DNA of 64,000 nucleotides from Bactericera cockerelli (lineage: Eukaryota > Arthropoda > Insecta > Hemiptera > Triozidae). Each line of letters opens with the position of its first letter. Within the stretch, counting starts at the first letter, position 1. The position numbers and the translations under genes were made by a program. The stretch is from assembly GCA_024516035.1 (NCBI GenBank), contig CM044959.1:26717669-26781668 (forward strand). The letters run 5' to 3'. This document shows, in pieces, positions 34,801 to 47,900 of the stretch. The notes beneath the pieces were generated by a model. That model did not search any database and was not told the DNA's origin. It worked only from the letters and a program-made list of their open reading frames with translations.

Positions 34801-37625
34801 CAGGGTGTCTACTAAATGGTCAAAGTAAAATTCCCTGACTTTTCCAGGTTTTCCAGACCATTTTTCCAGTTTCTCCAGTCTACTTTTTTAAGGAGACATT
34901 ATATGAATATTATACAGGGTGGACCAAAAAAACGTTTACACCCGTTAATGGTAGATTACTGACGACATTTCCAGCCCGGATCAGCAATCCGTTTTTTCGG
35001 ATTCGCCTTTATAACTGCACAAAGTGATTTTTTGCAACTTTCTGAAAAAGTCCGACTTTGGTTTATTCTTCAGGTCAGAACTTTTTTCCTGTTTAAGATG
35101 AGTTGATTCTGAACAATTCTGCAGAAAGCCAACAAAATTTCGATGTTTCTAGATACACTACTTTGTTTTTTACGGTTTGGTTTGGCATCTTTTTTGACAC
35201 CTGAATAGAAAAAAAATTCCCATGTAAGTTTTTTACACTTTGAAACACTCAAGATTTGCCCGAGCAAATTTTGGCACAGACACGGGCATGTTTGATAAAA
35301 GTTAGCGGCCAACCCAAGGATGCTAAAAAATAATTTTAAGATTTTTTATCACGTGATCCTCTGGGAAAACGAACTAGGTAAGTCGCAAAAAATGATGTTC
35401 AAAATCTTAAAAGTGTTGACCGTGTAGGGTCGTCTTGTACTCAAAGAGTAATTAGCTATTTATGTCTGATAATTATTTTCCTTGGAATTAATTAAAGGCC
35501 AGTCAAATGAATGATTGTTTGTTTCTCGATGATAGTTTTCAAGCATATTTTTCTGCATTCTATGAAATATTATCTTTAAACTTCTTGAGTTTTTTTAGTA
35601 CAAGTTACATAATTAATATTATTCGGATGCTGAAATGGCAGATATGCATTTAGCATATGGAGCTGCCAACAGGAACATTTGGGATCACGTGAAAAACATA
35701 GTTTATGAAATACCAGTGGAGACGCAAGAGTAGCAGAATCTGGTAGCAAGAATCCTGTTGGCATTCGATGACCTGACAGAAAAACCCGGAATTTTCCGCA
35801 ACATTCGACGGAACATGATGAAGGGAGATAGAGAGAGAGGGGCAGAGAGTGAAAGAGAGAGAGAGAGAGAGGCAAGAAGGTAGAAGGTAGAGGGACAGTT
35901 CTGAGTTAGAACTAAGGTATTACAGTCACCATTGGTTTCAAAAATTTGTGCGAGGAGAATCCATAGTGTGTACTATAGCTAAATAAAAAATGGCAACAGT
36001 CTTTTTTATTTTGTAGTCATGAACTTTTTGCTGGCTCTGGCGTTCAGACCTGGGTGGGATCTTCCGCATGGCAAGTGACTAGCTTACCACTGAGCTAATC
36101 GTGCGCTTCTAATCGTTTCTCATTGAACATACTAACACAAAATGTTTTTTAAATACCTTTTTTTATATCAAAATAGTATAAAACATAATAAAGACTGCAA
36201 AAGTTCATTAATTTTACAAAATATTATCTTGTTTTTTTTTTCAAGATTTCTATTAAGAATTGGCAGTTGGTATATATTTGTTATTTAATTAGTATTGTTT
36301 ATGATAGAAGAACCTACCTACATATTTACCTGGCTTCATTTCATAAACTCTATTTTCGTTTGGAAAATTCGCTATTTTTTTTCTCTCGTAGGGAAGCATG
36401 AGAACATTATCCTTACATTATCGAGGCAGTCTCTCAGGTACTTACATGAATAATAATTATGTGTATTGTGATACCAATAGTATCTGATATAACTCAATTT
36501 ACAGATGGTATTACCCCAAAAAAACCATAAGTTGTTGGTGTTACAACAGGTCAGATACAGGTATGAATAAAATATTCCATCAGATTTTTTTGATAAGTAA
36601 AAAAATTTGACCGCCGAGAGTTGAACCTCGGTCATGCCAATAACACTCTTAGCACTACCACATCTAGCTAACACCACTGATAATCTGAAAAGCACGAAAA
36701 TTATCATTTGAATTTTTCTAAACTGGTTGATGAAGGCATGTGAGACCGCGGTATTCAAAAAGAGCAATGTAAACAATTTTTCTAAACAATACAAGACGCC
36801 CTTACACAGTCTACAGCTAGAAAACTCTTAGGATTTTTGAAGATTTTTTGGCAAACATCTAATATTTTTTCCCAGAAGATCACGTGATAAAAAATCGTAA
36901 AATTATTTTTTAGCATCCTCGGGGCGGCCGCCAACTTTTATCAAACTTGCCCGTGTCTGTGCCAAAATTTGTTCGGACAAATGTCGAGTGTTTTATTTAC
37001 TCAAAAAGTTTTTTCGTGTGTTTTTTTCTGTTCAGGTGTAAAAAAATATGACAAACCAAACCGTAAAAAACAAAGTAGTATAACTAGAAACATCGAAATT
37101 TTGTTGGCTTTCTGCAGAATTGTTCAGAATTAACTCATCTTAAACAGGAAAAAAGTACTGACCTGAAGAATAAACCAAAGTCGGACTTTTTCAGAAAGTT
37201 GCAAAAAATCACTTTGTGCAGTTATAAAGGCGAATCCGAAAAAACGGATTGCAGATCCGGGCTGGAAATGTCGTCAGTAATCTACCATTAACGGGTGTAA
37301 ACGTTTTTTTTGGTCCACCCTGTATAAGACCTGCTAAAATTTTGTTAATTTTATAAAAATTGGTTAAGAGTGTTTTGTGTTTCTTACCAAAGAAGCATTA
37401 TCACACTGCCTGGATTACAGTGGCGGCGCCGCAGGCAAATTTTTATTATTTTTCATTTTCATGAAAAAATTGGATCTTGAAAAAAATTCCCTGACTTTTG
37501 GTGTTTTTTCACAAAATTCCCTGACTTATGGCGTTTTTTCACAAAATTCCCTGACTTTTTCGGTCTCGAAAAATTCCCTGACAATTCCAGGTTTTCCAGG
37601 TTTTCCCTGACCAGTAGACACCCTG
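34801..37625. mobile_element. Outer DNA transposon remnant
   Basis: Inverted ends CAGGGTGTCTACTAAATGG and CAGGGTGTCTACTGGTCAGG, flanked by TTATT (34796-34800 and 37626-37630). Internal repeats of AAATTCCCTGACTT are typical of this common element type. Its interior is occupied by the 34915-37322 foldback. No transposase seen. Confidence 0.78.
34915..37322. mobile_element. Long-TIR foldback element (2.4 kb)
   Basis: Ends CAGGGTGGACCAAAAAAACG, inverted arms of about 525 bp each (34915-35440 and about 36800-37322) flanked by TATA. The 1.36-kb middle holds a GA-rich microsatellite (35824-35871) and tRNA-like fragments near 36040-36110 and 36600-36665. No transposase. Confidence 0.85.
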
Positions 37626-37630
37626 TTATT

Positions 37631-38723
37631 ATTATCATCAAGTTCCCCAGTAGCAATAAGTACTTCAACAATGTTAGTACAAAATTGAGGTATTTAGTAC
37701 AAAATTGATTCGAAAGCAAGATCTCTATGCAAAGAGAAATAAAGACACAAATAGTAAAAGTATTACAACAATACAAATTGAAGATAGGTAGTATTTATTT
37801 TTTACTCAATAAGATAAATATTTAAGAACAAGAAAAGATCTTTCATTCTACATTAATTTGAGAATACAGAAATTATTTTTCCTTGATTCCCAATGTTGGC
37901 AACTACATAGATGTGGATGGATACAATTTGAATCAATTGAAAGGTGAAAAGCAAAATGTACTATAAATATTAAATTCACATTTATTTTAAATGCTAGAAC
38001 TAGAAAGTATTAACTTTCACAGGACATTTATCTGAAATGGAGGTTTTCAAGTGACACATATTCATTCATACTTCATTTCATGCTAAAAAAAAATAATTTG
38101 TACTTATCAATGTTGTTTCGATAGTTTCAAGGTACACACAGACTGCACATTACACCATTGGGTTTGAGGCAGGTACATTATAAAATATATAGGTACTTGA
38201 TTCAATAGGGGGCCAGACTGAAGCACGTTACATACCAACTTGATTATTTTCTAGCTTGATTGATTTGGCAATGAAAACGTTTTCTGAAATTGTATCAGAT
38301 CTACTCTCAAAGTCTCATCGATTTGTCTAATTTTATCTCTAACCTTAAACGAATAAAATATTTTATATGACTGAACAATTTCAATTTTAATACCCCTCTG
38401 CCGTCGTGTTACTATAAGATATTTATGTAAGGAGGAATGTTTAGGTTTATGCTCTCGATTATTTCAGATGGATCAACAAAAAACTTACGTAGGCGAATGT
38501 AAACAAAATATACATAATATGAAGATCTGTTTTCATAAAATTCACATCGCCTAAGGTTTGTTGGAATAATTTGGTCAAAAGGTTTGAAATATATATCGTT
38601 CGTTTCTTTCTTTCAAAACCAAGTTGAAAACATTTTTCTCTATGCAATACTAAAGTCAATTATTTACGTATATGACAAGGACATAATCCTTGTTAGGTAA
38701 CAAAATAATCCCATGATATTTTG
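37631..38723. other. No gene recognised
   Basis: AT-rich intergenic DNA between the converging WDR35 and PPP6R genes. Confidence 0.6.
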
Positions 38724-38857
38724 TTAATGAATATCGTGATGTTATAACTACTCAAACTCGCCTGGCTTAATATTTATTCATGAAACTAGGGACCCGAACC
38801 TTCGACATCCAGGTTACAAGTCCGCCGCCTTATCGATCGAGCTACTGAGTACGGCTC
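38724..38857 (-). mobile_element. SINE family C
   Basis: Diverged inverted copy ending TATCGATCGAGCTACTGAG, intergenic. Confidence 0.8.
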
Positions 38858-40680
38858 GATATTCAAAATAACAACAAATTATAATCTTTGTAAAGTAACA
38901 CCTCAAAGAAATATTTAAAAAATACATATAATTTTAAATTAAAATAATTCTGATGAAAGTATTTTCATTTTCTCACTCAGTGATTTTGATGGACATTGTA
39001 TTGCTATACTCAAGTGATCATATCTTTTCGTCCTGCGCATACAGTTATTATTATGTTTAATTTAAATAATTAAAAAGAGAGCTAGAGAGAAAATATTTCC
39101 CTAGTATTTCATTTAGATCACATTTTTGATAGTTTTATCGGAATCACAGATATTTCAGTAAATATTTTTTCTCATCTAGAAATAATATTTTTGTACTCGA
39201 GTTCTCCTCTCGAGAGATAATTGAAGAAGACTTCTCCTGTCTTGAAAAAAGAAGAGGAAAGAAACATAAAATGTAGGGTTTAGTCCTCTTTACAAGAGAG
39301 AAGAAAGACTAGATAGAAAGGGGCGTTACTTCTTACATATAAATGAAATTTCTCAAGTGTGAGTATTTTAATAAAGTTACAACAACAAAAAAGCTTCCTT
39401 TAAAAAACATAAAAAAGTACCACGCTAAGGCCATTAAAAACATAATGAGAACACCTTTTTTAAATATGAAATTGTTGCAGTAGTACATGTTTCAGGTTTC
39501 ACCTCATTTCAGGCAACCAGGGCCCATTTCATGAATTTAACTTTCACTCTGGATTCAAAGTCAAGTTTCCAGCTTCTCCTAAAACTACGAGAAATCCCTA
39601 GTAAAATGTACGAAAATGTAAAATAAATCAATTTCAATGTTTGCTCTCTCTGTAAAAAAACTAGGAATCTCAAATTTTCCTTGAACACAAATAATTTAAT
39701 AACTTAAATATTTAGATTATTTCTTAGTTTTATTTTTTGTTTCAAGAGTTATAAAAGCAAAACAAATGTTTATGTGCTGTAGGTATATTAGTGAATTTGA
39801 ACCAAAATTTAATCCCATAGAAAGCTCATTAAATTTATGAAGATAATGGCGTAGGTATTAGCAACACCCTTAATCAAATTTAGTTTTTCATTTCTCTTTC
39901 TATGTTAATATTCCATTTATACACCGTTATTGTAAATAAAACTTGATTGAATTTATTTATTTTTAAAAACGAGCCATGGTGCAATACTTTCGAGCAGCAG
40001 TTTAGTATTAAGGCAACAATTTCAAAGTGAAAAGATTTCTATGAAATAAGTGCCGTTATAGTTATTTATTTACCCTGAATGTAAAATTTGATTTACATTG
40101 AGACAACGAAAATTTGAAGAAAAGATTAGGAGAAATACAGCAGTTCCCCCTTACGATTCTGCTAAAAATTATAAATGAGCAAATTGCATATTCAGTCTGT
40201 GAGGATCAAAGATTCTACAGGGTGTCCCTAAATCAAAAGCTTAAAAGAAATCAGTCTCTGAAGAAGAACTAGTGCGAAAATTCAGTCAGCACTGGGGGGC
40301 ACTCATTCCATACATTATAATACATATAACAAAATCTATAAATTTTAACTTTGAACTAAGCTTGAACCCCAGCACCAGCAGTAACTACCCAGATGTTAAT
40401 CAGCAGGAGAATCTTTTTATAGAAGCAGTTTGAAAAAAAATGTGTTAACTCGATTTCTTATGGGATAAGAAAAATAGTTTGGAATCTTTCATTTGAACAT
40501 AAATGAAAAATATCATTCTGAGTGTAATCGTATTAAAAACTTCACTTTTGTGAGAAATAAATATGTATGTAGTTTACAAGTTCTATTGTATTTGTATGTT
40601 GTAAAGTCAACAATTTATTGATGTTCGTGAAATTTTGTTCATTTTGAACTGTTTCTAGGTATAGTAATACTCTTCAGTGG
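38858..40680. other. No gene recognised
   Basis: AT-rich intergenic DNA. An isolated ACAGGGTGTCCCTAAATC near 40217 looks like a solo transposon end. Confidence 0.55.
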
Positions 40681-40795
40681 TTGGTATGGTAACCACTAGC
40701 CGAGGTTAATGCTGAAAGCATTTTCTACCACGAGTCCTCCTGTGGTAACATACTCAAATAAATGAGGAAAATCCAAGCATGGGGTGGCATCGGAT
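40681..40795 (-). mobile_element. SINE family B fragment
   Basis: Inverted tail with GAGGTTAATGCTGAAAGC and CTCAAATAAATGAGGAAA. Confidence 0.7.
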
Positions 40796-43298
40796 CCACG
40801 CGCTGGATTATTTACATTACAAGTCGCTGGATTATTTACGTCATAATCACATCGACTACCAATAAAGAATAGAACTGAAAGTATCCAAAAGTTGCTCTTA
40901 GCAAAACAACCAGAATGGTTGCTAATAACAAAAACAAGATAATTTTTTCTAGAGATCACTTTATTCCTTCAAGCTTTAACAGTTTTTTTTCAATCCAATT
41001 AAGGCAAAAAGAAAATACATTCATATAAGAGATGGACCGATTTACCAAAATAGAGATATTAGGAGAAACGGAGGGGATTACCTGTCTATTAAGAATATAT
41101 ATGCTAAAATGCTAAATAATACCTACTATTATGTAAAATATGTACATTTATAATAATAATTTTCATAGTATTCAATTATTTCAAACACAGTCCATACAAA
41201 ATTTGTTTTAGGCGAAGACAAAATAAAAGGCACTAATATACAATTACAAAAATCGAAAAATTAAAGGGGTGGTGGGAGGGGATAAAAAAACAAATTCAAA
41301 TAGACTACGTCTGTCCATGAAGTTCCCGTAGCTTCTATACCTCTAGTCCTGGAACACCACGTGTCGTATATTTAGTTTTGCCCTGAAATTTACACATATT
41401 GCAACGACCTATTTTTCTCAACTTTTTTTTTCATTTAGAATAACACTAGCTTTAAATGGAGCCCTCAATCACTTTATACTGACCTACCGTTTTCGATATT
41501 GGTTATTTTTGACCGTTTTAGAGGTATTGTATGGACTACCTGTCTTGCGCTGACAGTCTAAATAAAGCACTACTTATTGTGTACTGGTGAGGTTGTGTTG
41601 GCTTGGCGAAGCTGAAAATATAATTTCTGCACTAGCCCATACGTCTTGGTTGCTGTGCTTGACCCCCTGCATATTGTCCACCGCTGGCACCAAGTTACTT
41701 TCAAACCATCGAATTTACGTAATACTTTCTGGGAGGGTGTTCTTGGAAACTTCATTGACAGACCTTGTATTGTAATTGTGTTTTACAGAATTAGTTAATT
41801 GATCAATTTGATTTGAAAATAGGGTTAAGAAGTTTTCAAGGAAAACTTGGAAGGAACTTTTTCCTCAGGAAAATTGATTAATTTACTATCTGAAACCAAT
41901 GGGATTATCATCTTTTGATAGTAAGTTGTGGAGTACTTATTACTTGTGTTGATTTCCGTTTCATTACTGTAAGCATACTGGGAGTGTGCTTGTGTGAAGT
42001 AAAGAAATCATTTTGGTTAGGTTGAAAAAGTTCAACCTAGGGTTTAAATAAATAAAGGAACAACCAAACAAAAATTATTTACCATAACACATATGCAAAA
42101 ACTTTAGGACAAACCTTTTTCCATTTGTGCATGAATTGTGATTGAGCAAGTATCTGGGTACATGGTAAGTACATTCATTCTATATTGAAGCAAGATTAAT
42201 GAGTACATAAAAAGTACATGGACATTTATTGCACTGACTTTGCACAGATTCCCTGGTTCTGAAGCGGACATTAACCATTTTGACAAAGGTTTATTTGTGT
42301 AAAATACTAGACAAGCTCTAATTTTTGTTATCACAAAGAAATCTCTTTTTAAGACTTGGAATAGTTGAGATTCTAGGAACCAATTGAGAAGAAGAGGCCT
42401 CGTTTTGCAGACAAATGGCTAGTTCATAAATGGTTGTAGAAGAAGTTATAATGTTGTTATAAGTGAGTTTTTTAATGTTCTATTTGTAATCATTGCAATC
42501 AAAACCATTATTTTGATCAAAAACAAAACCTTTCTCTGTGTTTGAAACCTGTGATTTCACGGGAAAACTCTGATCGAATAGAGCTTTTTCAAATTAAAAC
42601 TCTCTGTACAAAATTCAACTGACATTGTAAGATTTGAATAGTGGGTAACACGTTAAACAACATAGAAGACTGTTTTGCAGTTTGGATTGGTGGTAGAACA
42701 AGATGGGAAACCTAAGTTAGCAAAGACTGAACATAATATGTAGCTCTGAACACTGTGAGTTAATATTAAAGAGTACTAACCAACATTAAATATACTATTA
42801 CAGGTGAATTTTGAGATAACCTTTCTAAAGGAGACCCAAGTAGGTACCCAACTGTTAAGTCTAATCTAGAACTTCTGTTTTTGATTTGTATGTATATATT
42901 TTTTTGTAAACGTATTTTGTGTTAGCATTTCTTTTGAGGATTATGCTGGAATTTACGGTGATACTATTCAAGAAGATTCAAGTTTCACACATTAACTTCA
43001 ATCAACAGATACATGTACAATTCTTGTATAATTAGAGCTTGTCTTTGAATTTTTGCGAAATAAAATAGTAGTAATCTCTTGTGGTTAGTGATATCACGGG
43101 TCCCATCTGTTCACACCATACCAAAAAAAAAAAAAAAAAACGAACGCCCAATATAAATCAACAACATCTATATATTAATATAGTATTAACACATTATCTA
43201 CTTACAATTTTAATAATAATCTGGACATTCCGCAATGAATCAATCACTAATATCACATGTAAGAGAAGATCAAATAATAAATTCAGACTGCACTGGAA
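40796..43298. other. No gene recognised; contains the PPP6R 3' flank
   Basis: No ORF with recognisable protein. The PPP6R 3' UTR should lie at its right end, but I see no clear AATAAA on the minus strand within 250 bases of the stop. Confidence 0.5.
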
Positions 43299-43456
43299 TC
43301 ACGAGCTCTCATTGGCTGAGCTAGGTTCAGGGGCGGGAACTTCTACTTGGGGAGGAGAAGGAGGTGTGGCTTCGATTGTGGCTACAGCAGTCACCTGCGT
43401 GCTGGACCCTGTCTTGTTTGATTCCGGTTCTGTGGACGTGCTATTGCTGGGTTGTA
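43299..43456 (-). CDS. PPP6R3: PPP6R terminal exon
   Basis: 51 residues and TGA, Ser/Thr/Pro-rich (LQPSNSTSTEPESNK ... EPSSANESS). The acceptor CTTGCAG keeps frame, whereas the earlier CACACAG would give an immediate stop. Confidence 0.8.
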
Positions 43457-44871
43457 CTGCAAGAGGTAAATTCATTTGAAATAAGTTATCCTGTGTGAAA
43501 ATTTGTACTGGGTCAGTTTTCAAATCGTATTGATCAGAGAAGGAACTGATTTTTACTCTCTATCACCTATAAAGTATAGGAAGTATTGTCTTCCGTTGGG
43601 TTTTTTTTTCTTCTTTAGTTTAGAACGAAATGGTTAAGAGAAGTAAAGTATTCATCAAATGATGACTATAGGGCAAGCTGTTTTACTGTAGGACTTCTAA
43701 ATTTTGAAATTAGCGAACCACCGCTTTGGAGGCAAGGGGCAAAGTCTAACATAACAAGAGACTTAACAAGTCTCTGTTAAGACACCTCTACAACAAGGTC
43801 AGATGATATTATTATTATTATTATTTAACTCTTTATTGGTCAACTACATACATTCAACAAAATAGGACATGCTAAAAAAAAAAAAAATAGAATATGTAGT
43901 GAACCAAGGGGCGAGGTTAAAGCCTGTGGCTTTCTCTTCCACCGATAGTAATAATACATGTGCATAGAAGCGCTTACGTTTGACACTAGGTGCCTGGACG
44001 AGTGTCTTCTGTCTCTCTCCCTCCTCATCAATGATCACGTGGATCTCGTTGATGTTGACTCGGCTACTACTGCTGTCCTCATCCACCTCACTGCTGGGCT
44101 GGATCTCCTCTTCCCCTCCCTTGTCCTCTTCCAACTCCTCCTCTGCTTCATGCTCGTCTGGAACAAGAAAAACCGCTTGGATATATTACTTTTTCCAGAC
44201 AACCTGTCCTTTTTTTTTTCTTTATTTATTTTTGTTTTTAAAGATGAGTGTTTCACAGCCGTTTTTATTTCGTAGCCATGAAACAGGAGCTACTGCAGAC
44301 GCTTGTGATCTGTGTTGTAGCCTGCCCATCCCGTAGTATGTCTCCCCTCTGATGGGCGAGAAGTGACACAATACTTCCCAATTAGGTGCTGGGTCAACAC
44401 GAGCGCACCGGAAGGTTAACCTTTCAAACAATAGTAACCAAATTATGAATACAAATTTTTGTCGGCACGGGGGATCGAACCCGGGACCTTCCGCATGGTC
44501 TTCATACTTATATCACATACTTTTTATTTATATATTTACATAACAAAAGTTACAAGATGTACAAATTAATATACAATGACAATATACAGTACAAAGAAAG
44601 ATTACAAGTAAAATATAGATTCAGGTTTCTATGGAAAAATAGTATCACATACTTTTTAGATCCAAGTAGTCATGGGTGTGAGCAGTGACTAAAGGTCTGG
44701 GTCTATAAATAGAGGACGGACTAGCCCACCCTAACAAGCCAGGCTAGGTTGCAGTTTCCTAAGGGTTTAATGGCTTATAATGAAAAAGTCCAAGTCCTCA
44801 TGATGGTTGATCGTACATAGAAATATGTGATTCAGGACGAGCCAACATTGAAATAAAGTTGGCTGAAGACC

Positions 44872-44907
<36 letters not shown>

Positions 44908-47900
44908 AGTTGTAGCCAAGCTGACTACAACAACAACAACAACAGCTAAAGGTCTGAATTATCGGCAATATGAAACATCTAGAAAATAAAGGTCTGAACT
45001 ACTGTGTTAAACACAGTTGTGATGTAACACAAAAAAACAAATTTGTCATTCACACATTTCTTATATCCAATTAAAACTTTCTGCTGTATTTTAAAAAAAA
45101 AAAAAATCAACTTTATATAACATAACACGAGTTGTTTAAAAAAAAAAACCCAACCCGTTGCTATAAACTATTTCTATCGAATTTTATAAACTATTTCTAT
45201 CGAAACCCACCCAACCCGTTGCTATAAGCTATTTCTATCGAATTTTATAAACTATTTCTATCGAATTTTATAAACTATTTCTATCGACACCCACCCAACC
45301 CGTTGCTATAAACTATTTCTATCGAATTTTATAAACTGTTTCTATCGACACCCACCCAACCCATTGCTATAAACTATTTCTATCGACACCCACCCAACCC
45401 GTTGCTATAAACTATTTCTATCGACACCCACCCAACCCATTGCTATAAACTATTTCTATCGACACCCACCCAACCCGTTGCTATAAACTATTTCTATCGA
45501 CACCCACCCAACCCGTTGCTATAAACTATTTCTATCGCAACCCACCCAACCCGTTGCTGATGCTGGTGCTCATCGTGTTGGCCTCGTCCTGGTGGGCGGG
45601 GCTGGCGCTGGCCGCGGTGGAAGTCAGCTCTGCAGGGAGGCCATTGTCCGGCCCGGAGGCCTCCACATCGAATGAACTGAACGCAGCGTCGAAGTCTGCC
45701 CAGCCCTCCTGCTCTCCATTAGCCAGCCCTGCGGAGCTCCACGCTGAAAAAGAGGAAAAAATTGTACAATAAGTTGTAGGGCACAATATAGAGAGAATGT
45801 GTGAAAGAGAATACCGAAGGCATTATCACCACCCTTGATCAGGCTTTGTTTATATTTATTTCACAACTTGTTACCATGTTCATTGTATATAAAAAAATGT
45901 AAATAAAGCTTGGTCCAATTGTTTATAAATAAATAAAAAAAATGTACAATATTGAATTGTACAATATGGTGTAGGACACAATATAGAGAGAACTTTTTCT
46001 CTTTCGAATTCACGGATATCAAATCCATTATTACTATTATAAGCGGATCTACTAATCTGAACTAACCAACAGAACAATGTTTCAATTCTTTTTTTGTTGC
46101 AAAGGATTAAACCGTGCAAAACTCATTCAAATGAAAATAACGAAATGAACGCAGCATAATTAGATCTGAATTAGCCGAAAGATATTTTCAAGGCCAGGTC
46201 AGGTTTTTCGCAAAACGTCGGGCGGGCAGTCAGGACTCCGCGGTGAATGGGTTAAGGGGGATCATCTTTCTATAATTGGTCAAATATTTAATTTTAATTT
46301 AATTTATTCTTTATTGACGGGTCAAGCCCAATGTATATTGATTACATAGAACAATATTAAATTAATACAAATAAGAAAACAAAATAAGACAAGTAAAATA
46401 TCACAGTTAAAAATATAAATATAATATTCTTCTTTTTTGCATTTCTATGTCACGGGGTCAAAAAATGTTCCTCCCATTTTGGGTGTGTGTCTGTGTTTCT
46501 GGAAAATGATCTGAAAACTCACGATCCGCCGGATTGCTGGACAAGGAGAGGTAGGAGAGGGAGGCGGCGGGGGGGTCCTCCTCGTCATCCGAGCTCGAGT
46601 CCAGGTCATTCCACTTCTTATCCCAGTAGTGAGGCATTGTGACGCCATTATTGTACCTACAATAAATAAAAATATTCTATTAAACTTTTGTTGTAAAATA
46701 AAGTGGTCCCGGTAGCTCAGTGGTAAAGGCGGCACTCTGTGAATCCAGAGATTACAGAGGTCGTGGGTTCAAAACCCAGCCGGGACATGACAAGTTATCC
46801 TCCCATTTGGGATTTTTACCACATAATAATATGTCTTGGGCTTACTGCTGGAATAATGGGACTAATGGTCTTAATCGGGCAGTATAAATAAGGCGATATT
46901 ATTATTATAAATCTAGAAATTGTAAAGAAATATGATGCGTCTTATATTAATACGAGTAACTGATCGTATTTGTGTTAATCACAATGTGTTATCACAATTA
47001 CTCAAACTCAACTTACTAAATCTTCGCTGAACTTGGGACTCGAACCACCGACCTCAGGTTACGAGGTGGCGGACCTTTTCCTTTTCGATCGAGCTACTGT
47101 GGTCATACCTTTTTGGTTTAGCTGGCTTACTATGTCAAGTATGATTACCACGTACGTACAAATACCTATGTACTTAAGCACAAAATATGAATAAGGAATA
47201 GACCAGCGAACCCATAAGAGGTCAAGCTACTAGGCACTTCTCTCAAGGTTTGAAGCTTCACAGCGTTTGTCCTAGGAACTATTAAATTTACTAATCTTGA
47301 TGACTTTCTATGAAGATATATATACGATAATGATTTCTACATTGACCGCGTACTTGGTGTAAATTGTTGTGCAATTTTCATTCAAAACAGAATCTACCCA
47401 AAACATTCATCTGCAACAACTTTTCAATCCATAGAAATAAAGTGGAAAAACTTGAGTTTCTCACATTTTTTCCCCCAGTTTAAAATTCGAATGCTCCTTA
47501 AATCTTTAAAGTTTCTGTAAAACACTTATTAAGAATATTTGTAATAGACTGTAATATGTAGAATATTTGAGTCTAAATCTAACTACCTCAGTCCTGCCAC
47601 GTCATTGGTCTTGTCATCACACAACTTCAAGAAGAGCTCTTCGTTTCTGTTGAATGTAATGTCGTCGCTACTGAACTGCGATCTCATAGAACTGAAAAGA
47701 AAACATTAAACAATATAAGAACCTTTTCAAGAAATAAAATGATATAAAAGTTGGGTAAAAAAAACCAATATCTGACCATGAAATGAACACGTACATAAAA
47801 TATGTAAACAATGTATTCATAAACATTTTATGTGCTACATTAGAGGCAACTCACTTCCATTTTATTCGTGAGGTGAAAATTATGAAAGTAAAAATACTTT

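Noticed and set aside
35070..35312. 80-codon minus-strand frame
   Set aside because: Lies within an inverted arm of the foldback element, with a near-mirror copy at 36900-37150 full of stops.
43980..44336. Open frame of 118 codons on the plus strand
   Set aside because: Antisense shadow of the acidic PPP6R exon 44157-43978; Ser/Leu-rich composition is the complement of Glu/Asp codons.
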